Assembly: GCA_046733275.1 (NCBI GenBank)
Contig: JBKPOW010000110.1
Location: 1-14,704 of the forward strand
DNA length: 14,704 bases
Origin: VRUE01 sp046733275
Lineage (GTDB): Bacteria > Actinomycetota > Thermoleophilia > Solirubrobacterales > 70-9
Direction: 5' to 3'
Every line of letters begins with the position of its first letter. The first letter of the stretch is position 1. Of this stretch, positions 6,068 through 14,029 are shown piece by piece. The position numbers and the translations under genes were made by a program. The notes beneath the pieces are model-generated. The model was not told where the DNA came from. It saw only the letters and a list, made by a program, of their open reading frames with translations, and ran no database searches.

Positions 6068-7714
6068 TTGGCTGAGCTGCTGCTGGGGCCAATGCTGCGC
6101 TACGTCTCGGAAACCGAGGCGACGGTTTGGGTGGAAACGAGCGAGGCCTGCGAGGTCGAGATCCTGGGGCATCGCGAGCCGACCTTCGGCGTCGCCGGCC
6201 ACCACTACGCGCTGGTCCGCATCGAGGGGCTCGAGCCAGGCGGCTTCTACGAGTACACGGTCGAGCTCGACGGCGAGCAGCGCTGGCCGCTGCCCGACGA
6301 GGACCTGCCGCCGAGCGCGATCCGCACCTTCAGCCCGGGCAAGCCGGTCGACATCTGCTTCGGCTCCTGCCGCGTCGCCCTTCCCCACGAGGAGCCCTAC
6401 ACCAAGTCCAAAGACGAGGACGAAGACGGCCACGAGCTCGACGCGCTCTACGTCCTCGCCCGCCAGATGACCCGCGACGACCGCGACAAGTGGCCGGAGC
6501 TGCTCTTTCTGCTCGGCGACCAGGTCTACGTCGACGAGGGCTCGCCCCGGGCGCGCGAACGCATCCGCGCCAAACGCGACACCAGCGAGCCGCCGGGCGA
6601 GGAGACGCTCGACTTCGAGGAGTACACCTGGCTCTACCGCGAGTCGTGGGAAGACCCGCTGATCCGCTGGCTCTTCTCGACCGTCTCCACCTCGATGGTC
6701 TGGGACGACCACGACATGAGCGACGACTGGAACATCTCGCGCTCCTGGCACGACGAGATGGACGAGATGGAGTGGTGGCACGAGCGCGCCGTCGCCGGGA
6801 TCATGAGCTACTGGATCTACCAGCACATCGGCAACCTCTCGCCGCGCGACCTCGACGAGGAGAATGAGATCTACGCCAAGGTGCGGAGCAATCCCGACGC
6901 CACCAAGGCCCTGCGCGAGTGGGCTAAGGAGATCGACTCGACCGCCGCGGGGACGCGCTGGAGCTACTGCCGCGACATCGACGGCGTGCGGGCGATCTTC
7001 ATGGACTCGCGCGCGGCCCGTGTGCTGACCCGCGAGCGCCGCTCGATGTTCGACGACGAGGTCTGGGACTGGATCGTCGACCACGCCAACGGCGACTTCG
7101 ATCACCTCGTGATCGGCACGACCGTGCCCTACCTCCTCTCCCCCGCCTTCCACCACCTCGAGGCCTGGAACGAGCGCCTCGCCGACGGCGCCTATGGCGG
7201 CCTCGTCGCCCGGGCGAGCGAGAAACTGCGGCGGGCGCTCGACTTCGACCACTGGGCGGCCTTCCAGTTCTCCTTCGACCGCTTCCGCCGCCTCTTGGAA
7301 GAGGTCGGCTCGGGCCAGCGGGGGAAGCCGCCCGCATCGATCGTGATCCTCTCTGGCGACGTCCACCACGCCTACCTCTGCGAGGTCGGCTTCAGCCGCG
7401 ACGCCGGGGTGGAGAGCACGGTCGTGCAGGCGGTCTGCTCGCCTTACCGCAACCCGCTCGACGGCCGCGAGCGCAAGGTCGTCCGCGCCGGCTTCACGCG
7501 CTCCGCCGAGGTCGTCGCGCGGGGGCTCTCGCGCCTCGCTGGCGCGCCCGACCCGGGCCTCCGCTGGCGCCTGGTCGAGGGCCCTTACTTCGACAACCAG
7601 GTCGGCACCCTGCGGCTCGACGGCCGCGAGGCAATCGCCCGCCTCGACAAGACGGTCGCCGGCGAGAAGGACGAGAAGTCGCTGGAGAAGACCTTCGAGC
7701 GGCGCATCGCCTAG
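6068..7714 (+). CDS. PhoD-like metallophosphatase (alkaline phosphatase D family), no signal peptide
   Basis: A 548-residue phosphatase/phosphodiesterase of the PhoD-like class. An Ig/fibronectin-like N-terminal domain (about 1-90) is followed by a metallophosphatase domain. Metal-site motifs are FGSC at 98-101, LLGDQVYVDEG at 148-158, VWDDHDMSDDWN at 211-222 and SGDVHHAY at 429-436. An insertion at about 160-200 and a helical section at about 225-295 are typical of this subgroup. Classic PhoD enzymes have a twin-arginine signal peptide; none is present here, so the product is probably cytoplasmic and may act on an intracellular phosphoester rather than scavenging external phosphate. The TTG at 6068 is chosen because GAAGAGGG ends 7 nt upstream and a stop in frame lies just before. 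The gene is monocistronic, ending in a strong hairpin. The substrate cannot be told from sequence. Confidence 0.9.
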   Translation: MAELLLGPMLRYVSETEATVWVETSEACEVEILGHREPTFGVAGHHYALVRIEGLEPGGFYEYTVELDGEQRWPLPDEDLPPSAIRTFSPGKPVDICFGSCRVALPHEEPYTKSKDEDEDGHELDALYVLARQMTRDDRDKWPELLFLLGDQVYVDEGSPRARERIRAKRDTSEPPGEETLDFEEYTWLYRESWEDPLIRWLFSTVSTSMVWDDHDMSDDWNISRSWHDEMDEMEWWHERAVAGIMSYWIYQHIGNLSPRDLDEENEIYAKVRSNPDATKALREWAKEIDSTAAGTRWSYCRDIDGVRAIFMDSRAARVLTRERRSMFDDEVWDWIVDHANGDFDHLVIGTTVPYLLSPAFHHLEAWNERLADGAYGGLVARASEKLRRALDFDHWAAFQFSFDRFRRLLEEVGSGQRGKPPASIVILSGDVHHAYLCEVGFSRDAGVESTVVQAVCSPYRNPLDGRERKVVRAGFTRSAEVVARGLSRLAGAPDPGLRWRLVEGPYFDNQVGTLRLDGREAIARLDKTVAGEKDEKSLEKTFERRIA

Positions 7715-7753
7715 CTTGGGCCTCTGGCCGCCGCCGGCAGCCAGAGGCCCAAG
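7715..7753. terminator. Long perfect hairpin after the phosphatase gene
   Basis: A 14-bp perfect inverted repeat, CTTGGGCCTCTGGC (7715-7728) and GCCAGAGGCCCAAG (7740-7753), with an 11-nt GC-rich loop, begins at the base after the phosphatase stop codon. It lacks a T tract but is the longest perfect stem in an intergenic region here. It lies between convergent genes, so it probably terminates or protects the 3' ends of both transcripts. Confidence 0.65.
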
Positions 7754-7808
7754 TACTCCCACCCGACGTCGCGCGCGTACTCTGCCCGACGCCAGGCTCG
7801 AGGATTCC

Positions 7809-8531
7809 TCAGCTCACTGAGATTGGAATCCGAGCGCCCTCGGTCGGCGCTGTCATCGTGCCGCCTTTGTATTCGTAGGCTGTCAGCGTGGATGCGCCGG
7901 TAAGAGTGGCGTCGTCGCCGTGCGACGACAGACCACCGAGAGAACAGGCGAAGCCAGGGGCTGAGTATGTGATGCCTGTCATTGTTGTATTGATGGAAAT
8001 CGCACTTCCGCCCGTGTGATTGGGGAGGTTCGTGTAGGTGACACCCCCCGATGTCGGTGTCTGGCTCGGAATTTTGATCGTGCAACCGAAGGACAGGGCA
8101 ACTTCGATTTCTTTCCCGACTGGACACTGAATCCAGACTATGGCGTCGGTGCCGTTGTCGCTCCCCGTTGTGTTACCGGTCAGGGTGTATTCGCAATCGT
8201 TCATGCTGACGGTGGCTTCGCCGCCTGCTTTGACGGTACAGGCCGTGCCATGCGGTGTAGCATTGATTTTTCCAGTGTATTTCGTTACCACCGTCACCGT
8301 TCCCGTTTTTTTATCGAATTTGGCAGTCTCCTCCTCTGTTGTACATTCAACGACAGGTCCGTTTGGAACGAAAATATGTTTGAACGTTCCGTTGACGGGG
8401 CCCCCTGTCAGCCACGCATTTTCTTGGCTAACTGTAAAGACATCAGCCGCTGGCGCGGTCGATGCAACCAGCGCGTTCATCGCGAGTATCGCGACCAGGA
8501 CTGGGGCGAGCATCTTTAGCTTCCTAGTCAT
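7809..8531 (-). CDS. Secreted six-cysteine protein, expanded Solirubrobacterales-type family
   Basis: A 240-residue exported protein of unknown function. The ATG at 8531 has GGAG 9 nt upstream; the in-frame GTG at 8546 has none. The N-terminus is a signal peptide (MTRKLK, a hydrophobic stretch at about 8-25, and a likely cut after STAPA near 27). The mature protein is rich in Thr, Gly and Ser, looks all-beta, and has six cysteines in the contexts ECTT, TACTV, NDCEY, IQCPVGKE, FGCTIKIP and FACSL, enough for three disulfides. The MNDCEYT...CPVGKE...CTIKIP...GVTYTNLP order matches a secreted family I remember as having many paralogues in Solirubrobacterales. Its DNA is clearly poorer in GC than the neighbours (47% in 8281-8340 against 67% in 9361-9420). 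The role could be surface or matrix related, but that is a guess. Confidence 0.85.
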   Translation of the reverse strand: MTRKLKMLAPVLVAILAMNALVASTAPAADVFTVSQENAWLTGGPVNGTFKHIFVPNGPVVECTTEEETAKFDKKTGTVTVVTKYTGKINATPHGTACTVKAGGEATVSMNDCEYTLTGNTTGSDNGTDAIVWIQCPVGKEIEVALSFGCTIKIPSQTPTSGGVTYTNLPNHTGGSAISINTTMTGITYSAPGFACSLGGLSSHGDDATLTGASTLTAYEYKGGTMTAPTEGARIPISVS

Positions 8532-8581
8532 GTCATCCGTCTCCACTTCAGCTAGGTGAGTTTGTTTTTCAAAGCTCCTTC

Positions 8582-8626
8582 GCTGTAGCAGATCTACGAG
8601 GTTTAGTCAAATAATTTTGTCTAAAC
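8582..8626 (-). promoter_or_regulatory. Promoter with a 26-bp inverted-repeat operator
   Basis: On the minus strand, -35 TTGACT (8610-8605), a 17-bp spacer and TGC-TACAGC (-10 hexamer 8587-8582, with extended TG) form a plausible promoter for the secreted protein, whose ATG is about 50 bp downstream. The -35 box lies inside an inverted repeat at 8601-8626: GTTTAGTCAAA, TAAT, TTTGTCTAAAC, with 10 of 11 arm positions paired. A dimeric repressor bound here would block the -35 region. I cannot name the regulator. Confidence 0.5.
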
Positions 8627-8677
8627 GTGCGGGTACATAGCTTGACGAGTGCCCACCCAGGTGAGCAATGGCGAGAT

Positions 8678-8715
8678 GGGACGGGGCGCCACCCGGCAAG
8701 AGGACGCCCCGCCCC
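8678..8715 (-). terminator. Candidate terminator of the sulfate operon
   Basis: Downstream of the cysA stop codon on the minus strand, CGGGGCG (8682-8688) pairs with CGCCCCG (8705-8711), and a further GGG/CCC extends the stem past one mismatch, around a 16-nt loop. There is no clear T tract. The position, 10 bp after cysA, supports a terminator; the sequence alone is weak evidence at this GC content. Confidence 0.4.
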
Positions 8716-8724
8716 GTTGCCCCT

Positions 8725-9698
<974 letters not shown>

Positions 9699-9699
<1 letters not shown>

Positions 9700-10574
9700 C
9701 AGGAACCCTCCTTCTCGTTAGAAGTCGATAGCGCAGCGGCGCCCCCCGTGACCGGGATCGGCCCGCTGGAGCCGGCCTTGGCTTTGCGGCCGCCGACGCT
9801 CATCAGCAGCAGCGTGGTCAGGGCGAGCAGGGCGAGCACGATCGCGCCCGCGTAGGCCGCTTCCTCGTTGAATTGCTCGAAGGCCTTGGCGACGAACAGC
9901 GGCAGGGTCTCGGTCTCGCCCGAAATCGAGCCGGAGACGATCGTCACCGCGCCGAACTCGCCCAGCACCCGGGCGGTGGTGAGGACGACGCCGTAGGCGA
10001 CGCCCCAGCGGATCGCCGGCAAGGTCACCCGCCAGAACGTCTGCCAGCCGTTGGCCCCCAGGGTCGAGGCGGCCTGCTCCTGCTCGGTGCCGATCTCCTG
10101 CAACACCGGCACCGTCTCGCGGACCACGAAGGGCAGCGAGACGAAAATGCTGGCGAGCACCATCGCCGGCCAGGAAAAGAGGATCTGGATGCCCGCTTCT
10201 TCGAGACTTGGCCCGAACCAGCCGTCGCTACCGTAGAGCAGGAAGAGCGAAAGGCCGATCACGATCGGCGAGATCGCGAACGGCAGGTTGAGGATCGTGT
10301 CGATGATCCGGTTGCCCCACCAGCGGTGGCGGACCAGCAGGATCGCGCAGCCAACCCCGAAGACGGTGTTCAGCGGCACAGCGACGGCGACCATCAGCAG
10401 GGTCAGCTGGATTGCGTGCAGGGCCTCTGGGCTGGTCATCGCCTCGACCGGCGGCCCCAGCCCGTGCTCGAAAGTCTTGTAAAAGATCATCCCGACCGGG
10501 GCGAGCAGCAGCAGGCCGAGGTAGCCGAAGGCGAGCGTGCGCAGGCCCCACTTGGCGGGCGTGGTGGGCCTCAT
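9699..10574 (-). CDS. cysW: Sulfate ABC transporter permease CysW
   Basis: A 291-residue inner-membrane permease with about six membrane spans. The cytoplasmic EAA loop that docks on the ATPase is at about 168-187 (QAASTLGANGWQTFWRVTLP). ARVLGEFGAV and ISGETETLPLFV near the C-terminal side are typical of CysW. The ATG at 10574 overlaps the cysT stop codon (ATGA) and has GGAGG 7 nt upstream. The open frame continues upstream to 11243, but that stretch is another frame of cysT. With CysT it forms the heterodimeric channel for the anion delivered by the Sbp lipoproteins. The C-terminal 30 residues are polar and Ser/Gly-rich. Confidence 0.92.
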
Positions 10575-11476
10575 GCTCGGCCTCCAACCTGGGAGCGACC
10601 GATCACGCGGCTGACCGTGCGAGACAAAATTCCCTTCTCGCCGCGCGGCCCCGAGCGGGCGAAGAGGCTGACCAGGACCAGCATCAGGACCGAGAGCGAG
10701 AGCAGCACCACCGAGACGGCCGAGGCGCCTGGGACGTTGCCGGACTCGATCTGGCTGCGGATGAAGACCGAGGAGACCTCGGTCTCGAAGGGGATGTTCC
10801 CCGTGATCAGGATCAGCGAGCCGTACTCGCCCAGCGCCCGCGCGAAGGCGAGCATGATCCCGGCGAAGATGCCCGGCATCAGGTTGGGGAAGATGACCCG
10901 GCGGAAGGTGGTGAACCCACTGGCGCCCAGCGAGGTAGACGCCTCCTCCATCTCCCGGTCCATCTCCATCAGCAGCGGCTGCACCGAGCGGACGACGAAG
11001 GGGAGGGTGACGAAGCAGAGCGCCACCACGACCGCCACCCTCGTCGCGGCTATGTCGAGGCCAATCGGGCTTTTCGAGCCGTAGAGGGTGAGCAGGGTGA
11101 GGCCGGCGACGATCGTCGGCAGCGCGAAGGGAAGGTCGATCAGGGCATTGACGGCGCCCTTGCCGGGGAACTCGTCGCGGACCAGGACCCAGGCGATGAT
11201 CGTGCCGAAGACGGCGTTGATCGCGACGACGATCAGCGAGCAAATCACGGTCAGTTTCAGCGCCGCCATCGCCTGCTCGCCACTGACCGATTGCCAGAAG
11301 GCGCTGAGCCCGTTGGAGAGCGACTCGTCGACCACCGCCGCCAACGGCAACATCACCATCAGCGAGAGGTAGAGGACGACCATGCCGCGGCCGAGGCCGA
11401 CGCCGAGCCCGGGCAGGCGGATGCCTGCCCGGGGTGCTGCCGATACTGGAGGTGCACTTGCCGGGTGAGCGCTCAT
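10571..11476 (-). CDS. cysT: Sulfate ABC transporter permease CysT
   Basis: A 301-residue permease, partner of CysW. A polar, Pro/Ala-rich N-terminus (1-28) is followed by about six membrane spans. The EAA loop is at about 178-197 (EEASTSLGASGFTTFRRVIF), and ARALGEYGSLILITGNIP with the nearby ETEV is characteristic of CysT. The ATG at 11476 overlaps the Sbp1 TAA by one base (TAATG), and the stop overlaps the cysW ATG. Codons 15-23 contain a perfect 11-bp inverted repeat that should fold strongly in the mRNA just after translation begins. The assignment as CysT rather than molybdate ModB rests on the paired CysW and on the Sbp-type binding proteins directly upstream. Confidence 0.92.
   Translation of the reverse strand: MSAHPASAPPVSAAPRAGIRLPGLGVGLGRGMVVLYLSLMVMLPLAAVVDESLSNGLSAFWQSVSGEQAMAALKLTVICSLIVVAINAVFGTIIAWVLVRDEFPGKGAVNALIDLPFALPTIVAGLTLLTLYGSKSPIGLDIAATRVAVVVALCFVTLPFVVRSVQPLLMEMDREMEEASTSLGASGFTTFRRVIFPNLMPGIFAGIMLAFARALGEYGSLILITGNIPFETEVSSVFIRSQIESGNVPGASAVSVVLLSLSVLMLVLVSLFARSGPRGEKGILSRTVSRVIGRSQVGGRA
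11408..11433 (-). repeat. Perfect 11-bp hairpin inside the start of cysT
   Basis: CCCGGGCAGGC (11408-11418), a GGAT loop and GCCTGCCCGGG (11423-11433) form a very GC-rich stem-loop 43 nt downstream of the cysT ATG. In the mRNA it would sit at the junction between the Sbp1 and permease coding regions. It could slow ribosomes, promote termination or block 3' decay. Confidence 0.6.
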
Positions 11477-12504
11477 TAGCCGCTCGTCGAGACTCCGAGT
11501 TCCTTCTCGATCTCGGCTACGGAGCCGGTTTCGTCGTCGAAGAACTCATCGTTGACTTTTTCCCACCCGCCGAACTCGGCGATCGTGAACAGGTCCTCGG
11601 GAGTCGGGAACTGCTTCGGGTCGACCAGGCTCTTGTTGACCGGGCGGTAGCCGTTCTCGGCCCACAGTTCCTGGCCGGCGTCCGACCAGATGTAGTCGAG
11701 GAACTTCTGCGCCGCCTCGGGCGCGTCTTTGGTGACCGCGATCGGGGTCTCGATCAGGATCGTGCTGGGCGGGATCACGTAGTCGACGTCTTCACCCTCG
11801 TCCTGAGCCTTGATCGCCTCGTTCTCGTAGCCGAGCAGGACGTCGCCCTCGCCCTGGGTGAAGGCGGCGAGCGCGTCGCGGGCGCTGCCAGGCTGCACCA
11901 CGGTCTTTTCGAGCACGGTCTTGACCGCGTCGAGCGCCTGCTGCGGCGATTTGCCCTCGTGCAGCTGCGAGCCGTAGATCGCCATGATGTTCCAGCGGGC
12001 GGCGCCCGAGCTGAACGGGTTGGGGGTGACGATCTCGACGTCCTTGGTCAGCAGGTCGTCGAGCGTCTCGAGGCCCTCGGGGTTGCCTTTGCGGACGGTC
12101 ATGACCACGACCGAGTCCTGGGCGATCCCCTTGTACTTGTTCTTGTCCCAGTCGGGCGCGACCTGGCCGGATTCGACCAGCCGGATCATGTCGCCCCCCT
12201 GGGCGAAGTGGACTACCGAGGCGGGCTGGCCGGCCTCGACCGCACGGCTCTGGTCGCCGGAGGCGCCGAAGGAGTTGCTGAAGCTGACGCCGGCCCCCTC
12301 CGAGGTCGCCTCGAACCCGGGCTCGAGCGCTTCCTCGTAGACGGCCTCCGGGGTCGAGTAGCCGACGACGTCGAGCTTGCCGCCACTGGAGCCGGTGGCG
12401 CTGTCGTCGCTGCCGCCGCAACCCGCGACGGCCAGCGCGATCGCCATCAGCAGAGCGACTATCAAGCCCGCTCCAGTTTTCTTGCCCTTGCCCGGATTCG
12501 TCAT
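11476..12504 (-). CDS. sbp: Sulfate-binding lipoprotein (Sbp1)
   Basis: A 342-residue lipoprotein that captures sulfate or a similar oxyanion outside the membrane and delivers it to CysT/CysW. A basic N-terminus, hydrophobic stretch and lipobox VAGC give Cys29 as the lipid anchor. Family landmarks are the FGASGDQSRAV loop at 79-89, VRKGNP at 137-142, PNPFSSGAARWN at 161-172, GDVLLGYENEA at 220-230 and ELWAENGYRPV at 279-289. The anion loop reads SGA where SGG is usual, and Tyr226 stands where Trp binds sulfate in the Salmonella protein; the fold is otherwise typical. The ATG at 12504 has a GGGAAGGG-type purine-rich ribosome site upstream. The TAA overlaps the cysT ATG. An 86-bp gap upstream may carry its own promoter. 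Confidence 0.93.
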   Translation of the reverse strand: MTNPGKGKKTGAGLIVALLMAIALAVAGCGGSDDSATGSSGGKLDVVGYSTPEAVYEEALEPGFEATSEGAGVSFSNSFGASGDQSRAVEAGQPASVVHFAQGGDMIRLVESGQVAPDWDKNKYKGIAQDSVVVMTVRKGNPEGLETLDDLLTKDVEIVTPNPFSSGAARWNIMAIYGSQLHEGKSPQQALDAVKTVLEKTVVQPGSARDALAAFTQGEGDVLLGYENEAIKAQDEGEDVDYVIPPSTILIETPIAVTKDAPEAAQKFLDYIWSDAGQELWAENGYRPVNKSLVDPKQFPTPEDLFTIAEFGGWEKVNDEFFDDETGSVAEIEKELGVSTSG

Positions 12505-12556
12505 CCCAGCCCTTCCCTTCTTTCTTGATGAAGTTGATTAGGAATCGAGGCGGGGC

Positions 12557-12565
12557 AGAGTAGCA
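12557..12565 (-). promoter_or_regulatory. Candidate internal promoter ahead of Sbp1 (gap 12505-12590)
   Basis: The 86-bp gap between the two binding-protein genes is richer in A and T than its surroundings. On the minus strand it holds TGCTACTCT (12565-12557), an extended -10 box of the same TGCTA form as those before the 67-aa and secreted-protein genes. No -35 box is clear. It would allow Sbp1 and the transporter to be made independently of Rrf2 and Sbp2. Confidence 0.35.
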
Positions 12566-12590
12566 GAAAGTTGATCGGAAAAGTAGGGAT

Positions 12591-13541
12591 TCAGCCGAAG
12601 AGCTTGTCTTCGGCCTCAGCCCAGCCGCCGAGGGCGTCCCCGCTGAGGGTCTCGAGAAAGGGGAACCGCTCCTTGAACCGCGCCTGGAACCACTGGTCGA
12701 CCGGGCGGTAACCGGCCTCGGCCCAGAGTTGCTGGCCGGTGCCCGACCAGAGGAACTTGACGAAATGCCGCGCCGCCGGCACCGGCGCGCTCTTGGTGAC
12801 CGCGACCACGGTATCGACGCGGATCGTCGGATCGGGCAAGACAAAGGCAAGGTCCCTCCCCGCTTCCTGGGCTTGAAGGGCCTGGCTCTCGTAGGCGAGC
12901 AGCACGTCGCCCTGACCCCGCAGAAAGGCAGCGAGCCCCTCGGCGGCGCTCTGGGGCCGGCTTACGGCCTTCTCGAGCAATCCCCTCGCCCCGGCGAGGG
13001 CCTCGGCCTCCGACTTGCCTTCGTCGAGCAGCGTCGCGTAGACATCGATCGCGCTCCAGCGGCCGGTGTCGGAAGTGGACGGGTTCGGGACGATGACCTC
13101 GACGTCGTCGCGAAGTAGGTCCCGGACGCTCCGCACCCGCTCGGGGTTGCCCTTGCGGACGATGAAGACGATGGCGGTCCAGTGAGGGACGCCGGAGAAG
13201 AGAAGCGATTGCTCGTCCCAATCCGCTTCGACCAGCCCTTCCTCGACCAGGCGTTCCATGTGACCGACGCGCTCGAAGTGGACGATCGAGGCAGGCAGCC
13301 CGTCCGCGACCGCGCGTCTCTGCTCGCCGGACTCGCCGAAGGAGTTGGTGAAGCTGACCCCCTTGCCGGCACGGGTCTTTGCGAAAGCCGGCTCGATCGC
13401 GTCTTCATAGACGGAATCGAGACCGGGGTAGCCGACCAGGGCAAGCTCGTTCGGATCGGTCCGGCCCGTCGCCTCCTCGTCCTCCCCACCGCAGGCGGAG
13501 AGCAGGAGGGCAAATGCGACCAGAGCGGCCGCCGTCTTCAA
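12591..13541 (-). CDS. Divergent sulfate-binding-protein-like lipoprotein (Sbp2)
   Basis: A 316-residue lipoprotein of the same family as Sbp1, with lipobox LSAC and Cys17. It keeps the landmarks FGESGEQRRAV at 69-79, VRKGNP at 128-133, GDVLLAY at 211-217 and QLWAEAGYRPV at 271-281. The anion loop at 152-162 reads PNPSTSDTGRW, so the two glycines that bind sulfate through the backbone in the Salmonella protein are replaced by Asp and Thr, and ENEA is ESQA. It ends about 20 residues before Sbp1 does. The TTG start overlaps the Rrf2 stop codon (TTGA) and has no separate ribosome site, so it is probably translationally coupled to the regulator. It may bind a different oxyanion or serve as a sensor. 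Reading frame and lipobox are intact, so it is not a pseudogene. Confidence 0.9.
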   Translation of the reverse strand: MKTAAALVAFALLLSACGGEDEEATGRTDPNELALVGYPGLDSVYEDAIEPAFAKTRAGKGVSFTNSFGESGEQRRAVADGLPASIVHFERVGHMERLVEEGLVEADWDEQSLLFSGVPHWTAIVFIVRKGNPERVRSVRDLLRDDVEVIVPNPSTSDTGRWSAIDVYATLLDEGKSEAEALAGARGLLEKAVSRPQSAAEGLAAFLRGQGDVLLAYESQALQAQEAGRDLAFVLPDPTIRVDTVVAVTKSAPVPAARHFVKFLWSGTGQQLWAEAGYRPVDQWFQARFKERFPFLETLSGDALGGWAEAEDKLFG

Positions 13542-13993
13542 CGGGGGGCCCAGGCGTCGGGCTCGGCGGCGAGCTCCTCGACCAGGGAGGGGAGCTCGCC
13601 GCTGACCAGGTCGGCGAGGGTGACGTGCTCGAGCACGGCGCGGAGGTTGGCGCGGACGGCGATCCAGACCTCCTGCAGGTGCTCGGCGTTGCCCTTGTAC
13701 TCGATCGCCTCCGGCGGCGAGGACTGGACGTGGGCGATCGGCCCCTCTACCGCGCGAACGACGTCGGCGATCGTCACCTCCTCGGCCGGCTTCGCCAGCC
13801 AGTAGCCCCCCTTGGCCCCCCGCCGCGCCCGCACGATCCCATGATGCTTCAGCTCCAGAAGGATGTGCTCGAGGAACTGCAGGGGGATGTCCTGCGCCTC
13901 GGCCAACCGCTCGCCCTTTACGGGTTCATCTTTGACAGCAGCAAGCTCGGCCACCGCCCGAACGGCATAGTCGGCCTTCGCCGAGACTCTCAT
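13538..13993 (-). CDS. Rrf2-family transcriptional regulator without cysteines
   Basis: A 151-residue winged-helix DNA-binding protein of the Rrf2 family (IscR, CymR, NsrR). The N-terminus MRVSAKADYAVRAVAELA is typical, the recognition helix lies around 37-50 (IPLQFLEHILLELK), and the wing contains RGAKGGYWLAKP at about 58-69. IscR and NsrR bind an Fe-S cluster through three cysteines after the wing; this protein has no cysteine at all, so it is cluster-free, like CymR, the repressor of sulfur genes in Firmicutes. It overlaps Sbp2 by TTGA and is 36 bp from the TauE/SafE gene. I infer that it controls this operon in response to sulfur or cysteine status. The ATG at 13993 has no clear ribosome site; TACGCT ends 6 nt upstream, which would suit a leaderless mRNA. 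Confidence 0.9.
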   Translation of the reverse strand: MRVSAKADYAVRAVAELAAVKDEPVKGERLAEAQDIPLQFLEHILLELKHHGIVRARRGAKGGYWLAKPAEEVTIADVVRAVEGPIAHVQSSPPEAIEYKGNAEHLQEVWIAVRANLRAVLEHVTLADLVSGELPSLVEELAAEPDAWAPR

Positions 13994-13999
13994 TCATCA

Positions 14000-14024
14000 A
14001 GCGTATCTCTCGCGCTCGAAGCGC
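14000..14024 (-). promoter_or_regulatory. Candidate -10 box and palindrome before the Rrf2 gene
   Basis: In the 36-bp gap between the TauE/SafE stop and the Rrf2 ATG, the minus strand has TACGCT (14005-14000), a TAnnnT-type -10 box 6 nt before the ATG, and 5-bp arms GCGCT/AGCGC around a 3-bp centre (14012-14024). The palindrome lies where the -10/-35 spacer would be, so it could be an operator for autoregulation or a weak terminator of the upstream gene. Both elements are short. Confidence 0.3.
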
Positions 14025-14029
14025 CTGCC

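Noticed and set aside
5939..7762. Minus-strand open frame of 607 codons covering the phosphatase gene
   Set aside because: Longer than the real gene but without any recognisable domain; the + strand has all the metallophosphatase motifs. High GC keeps antisense frames open.
10575..11243. Upstream extension of the cysW frame
   Set aside because: It lies inside cysT in another frame; the ATG at 10574 with GGAGG gives a normal CysW N-terminus.
12531..12575. Direct repeat AAGTTGAT at 12531 and 12568 in the Sbp2-Sbp1 gap
   Set aside because: Eight bases twice, 37 bp apart, with no further copies near the other promoters; too little to call an operator.
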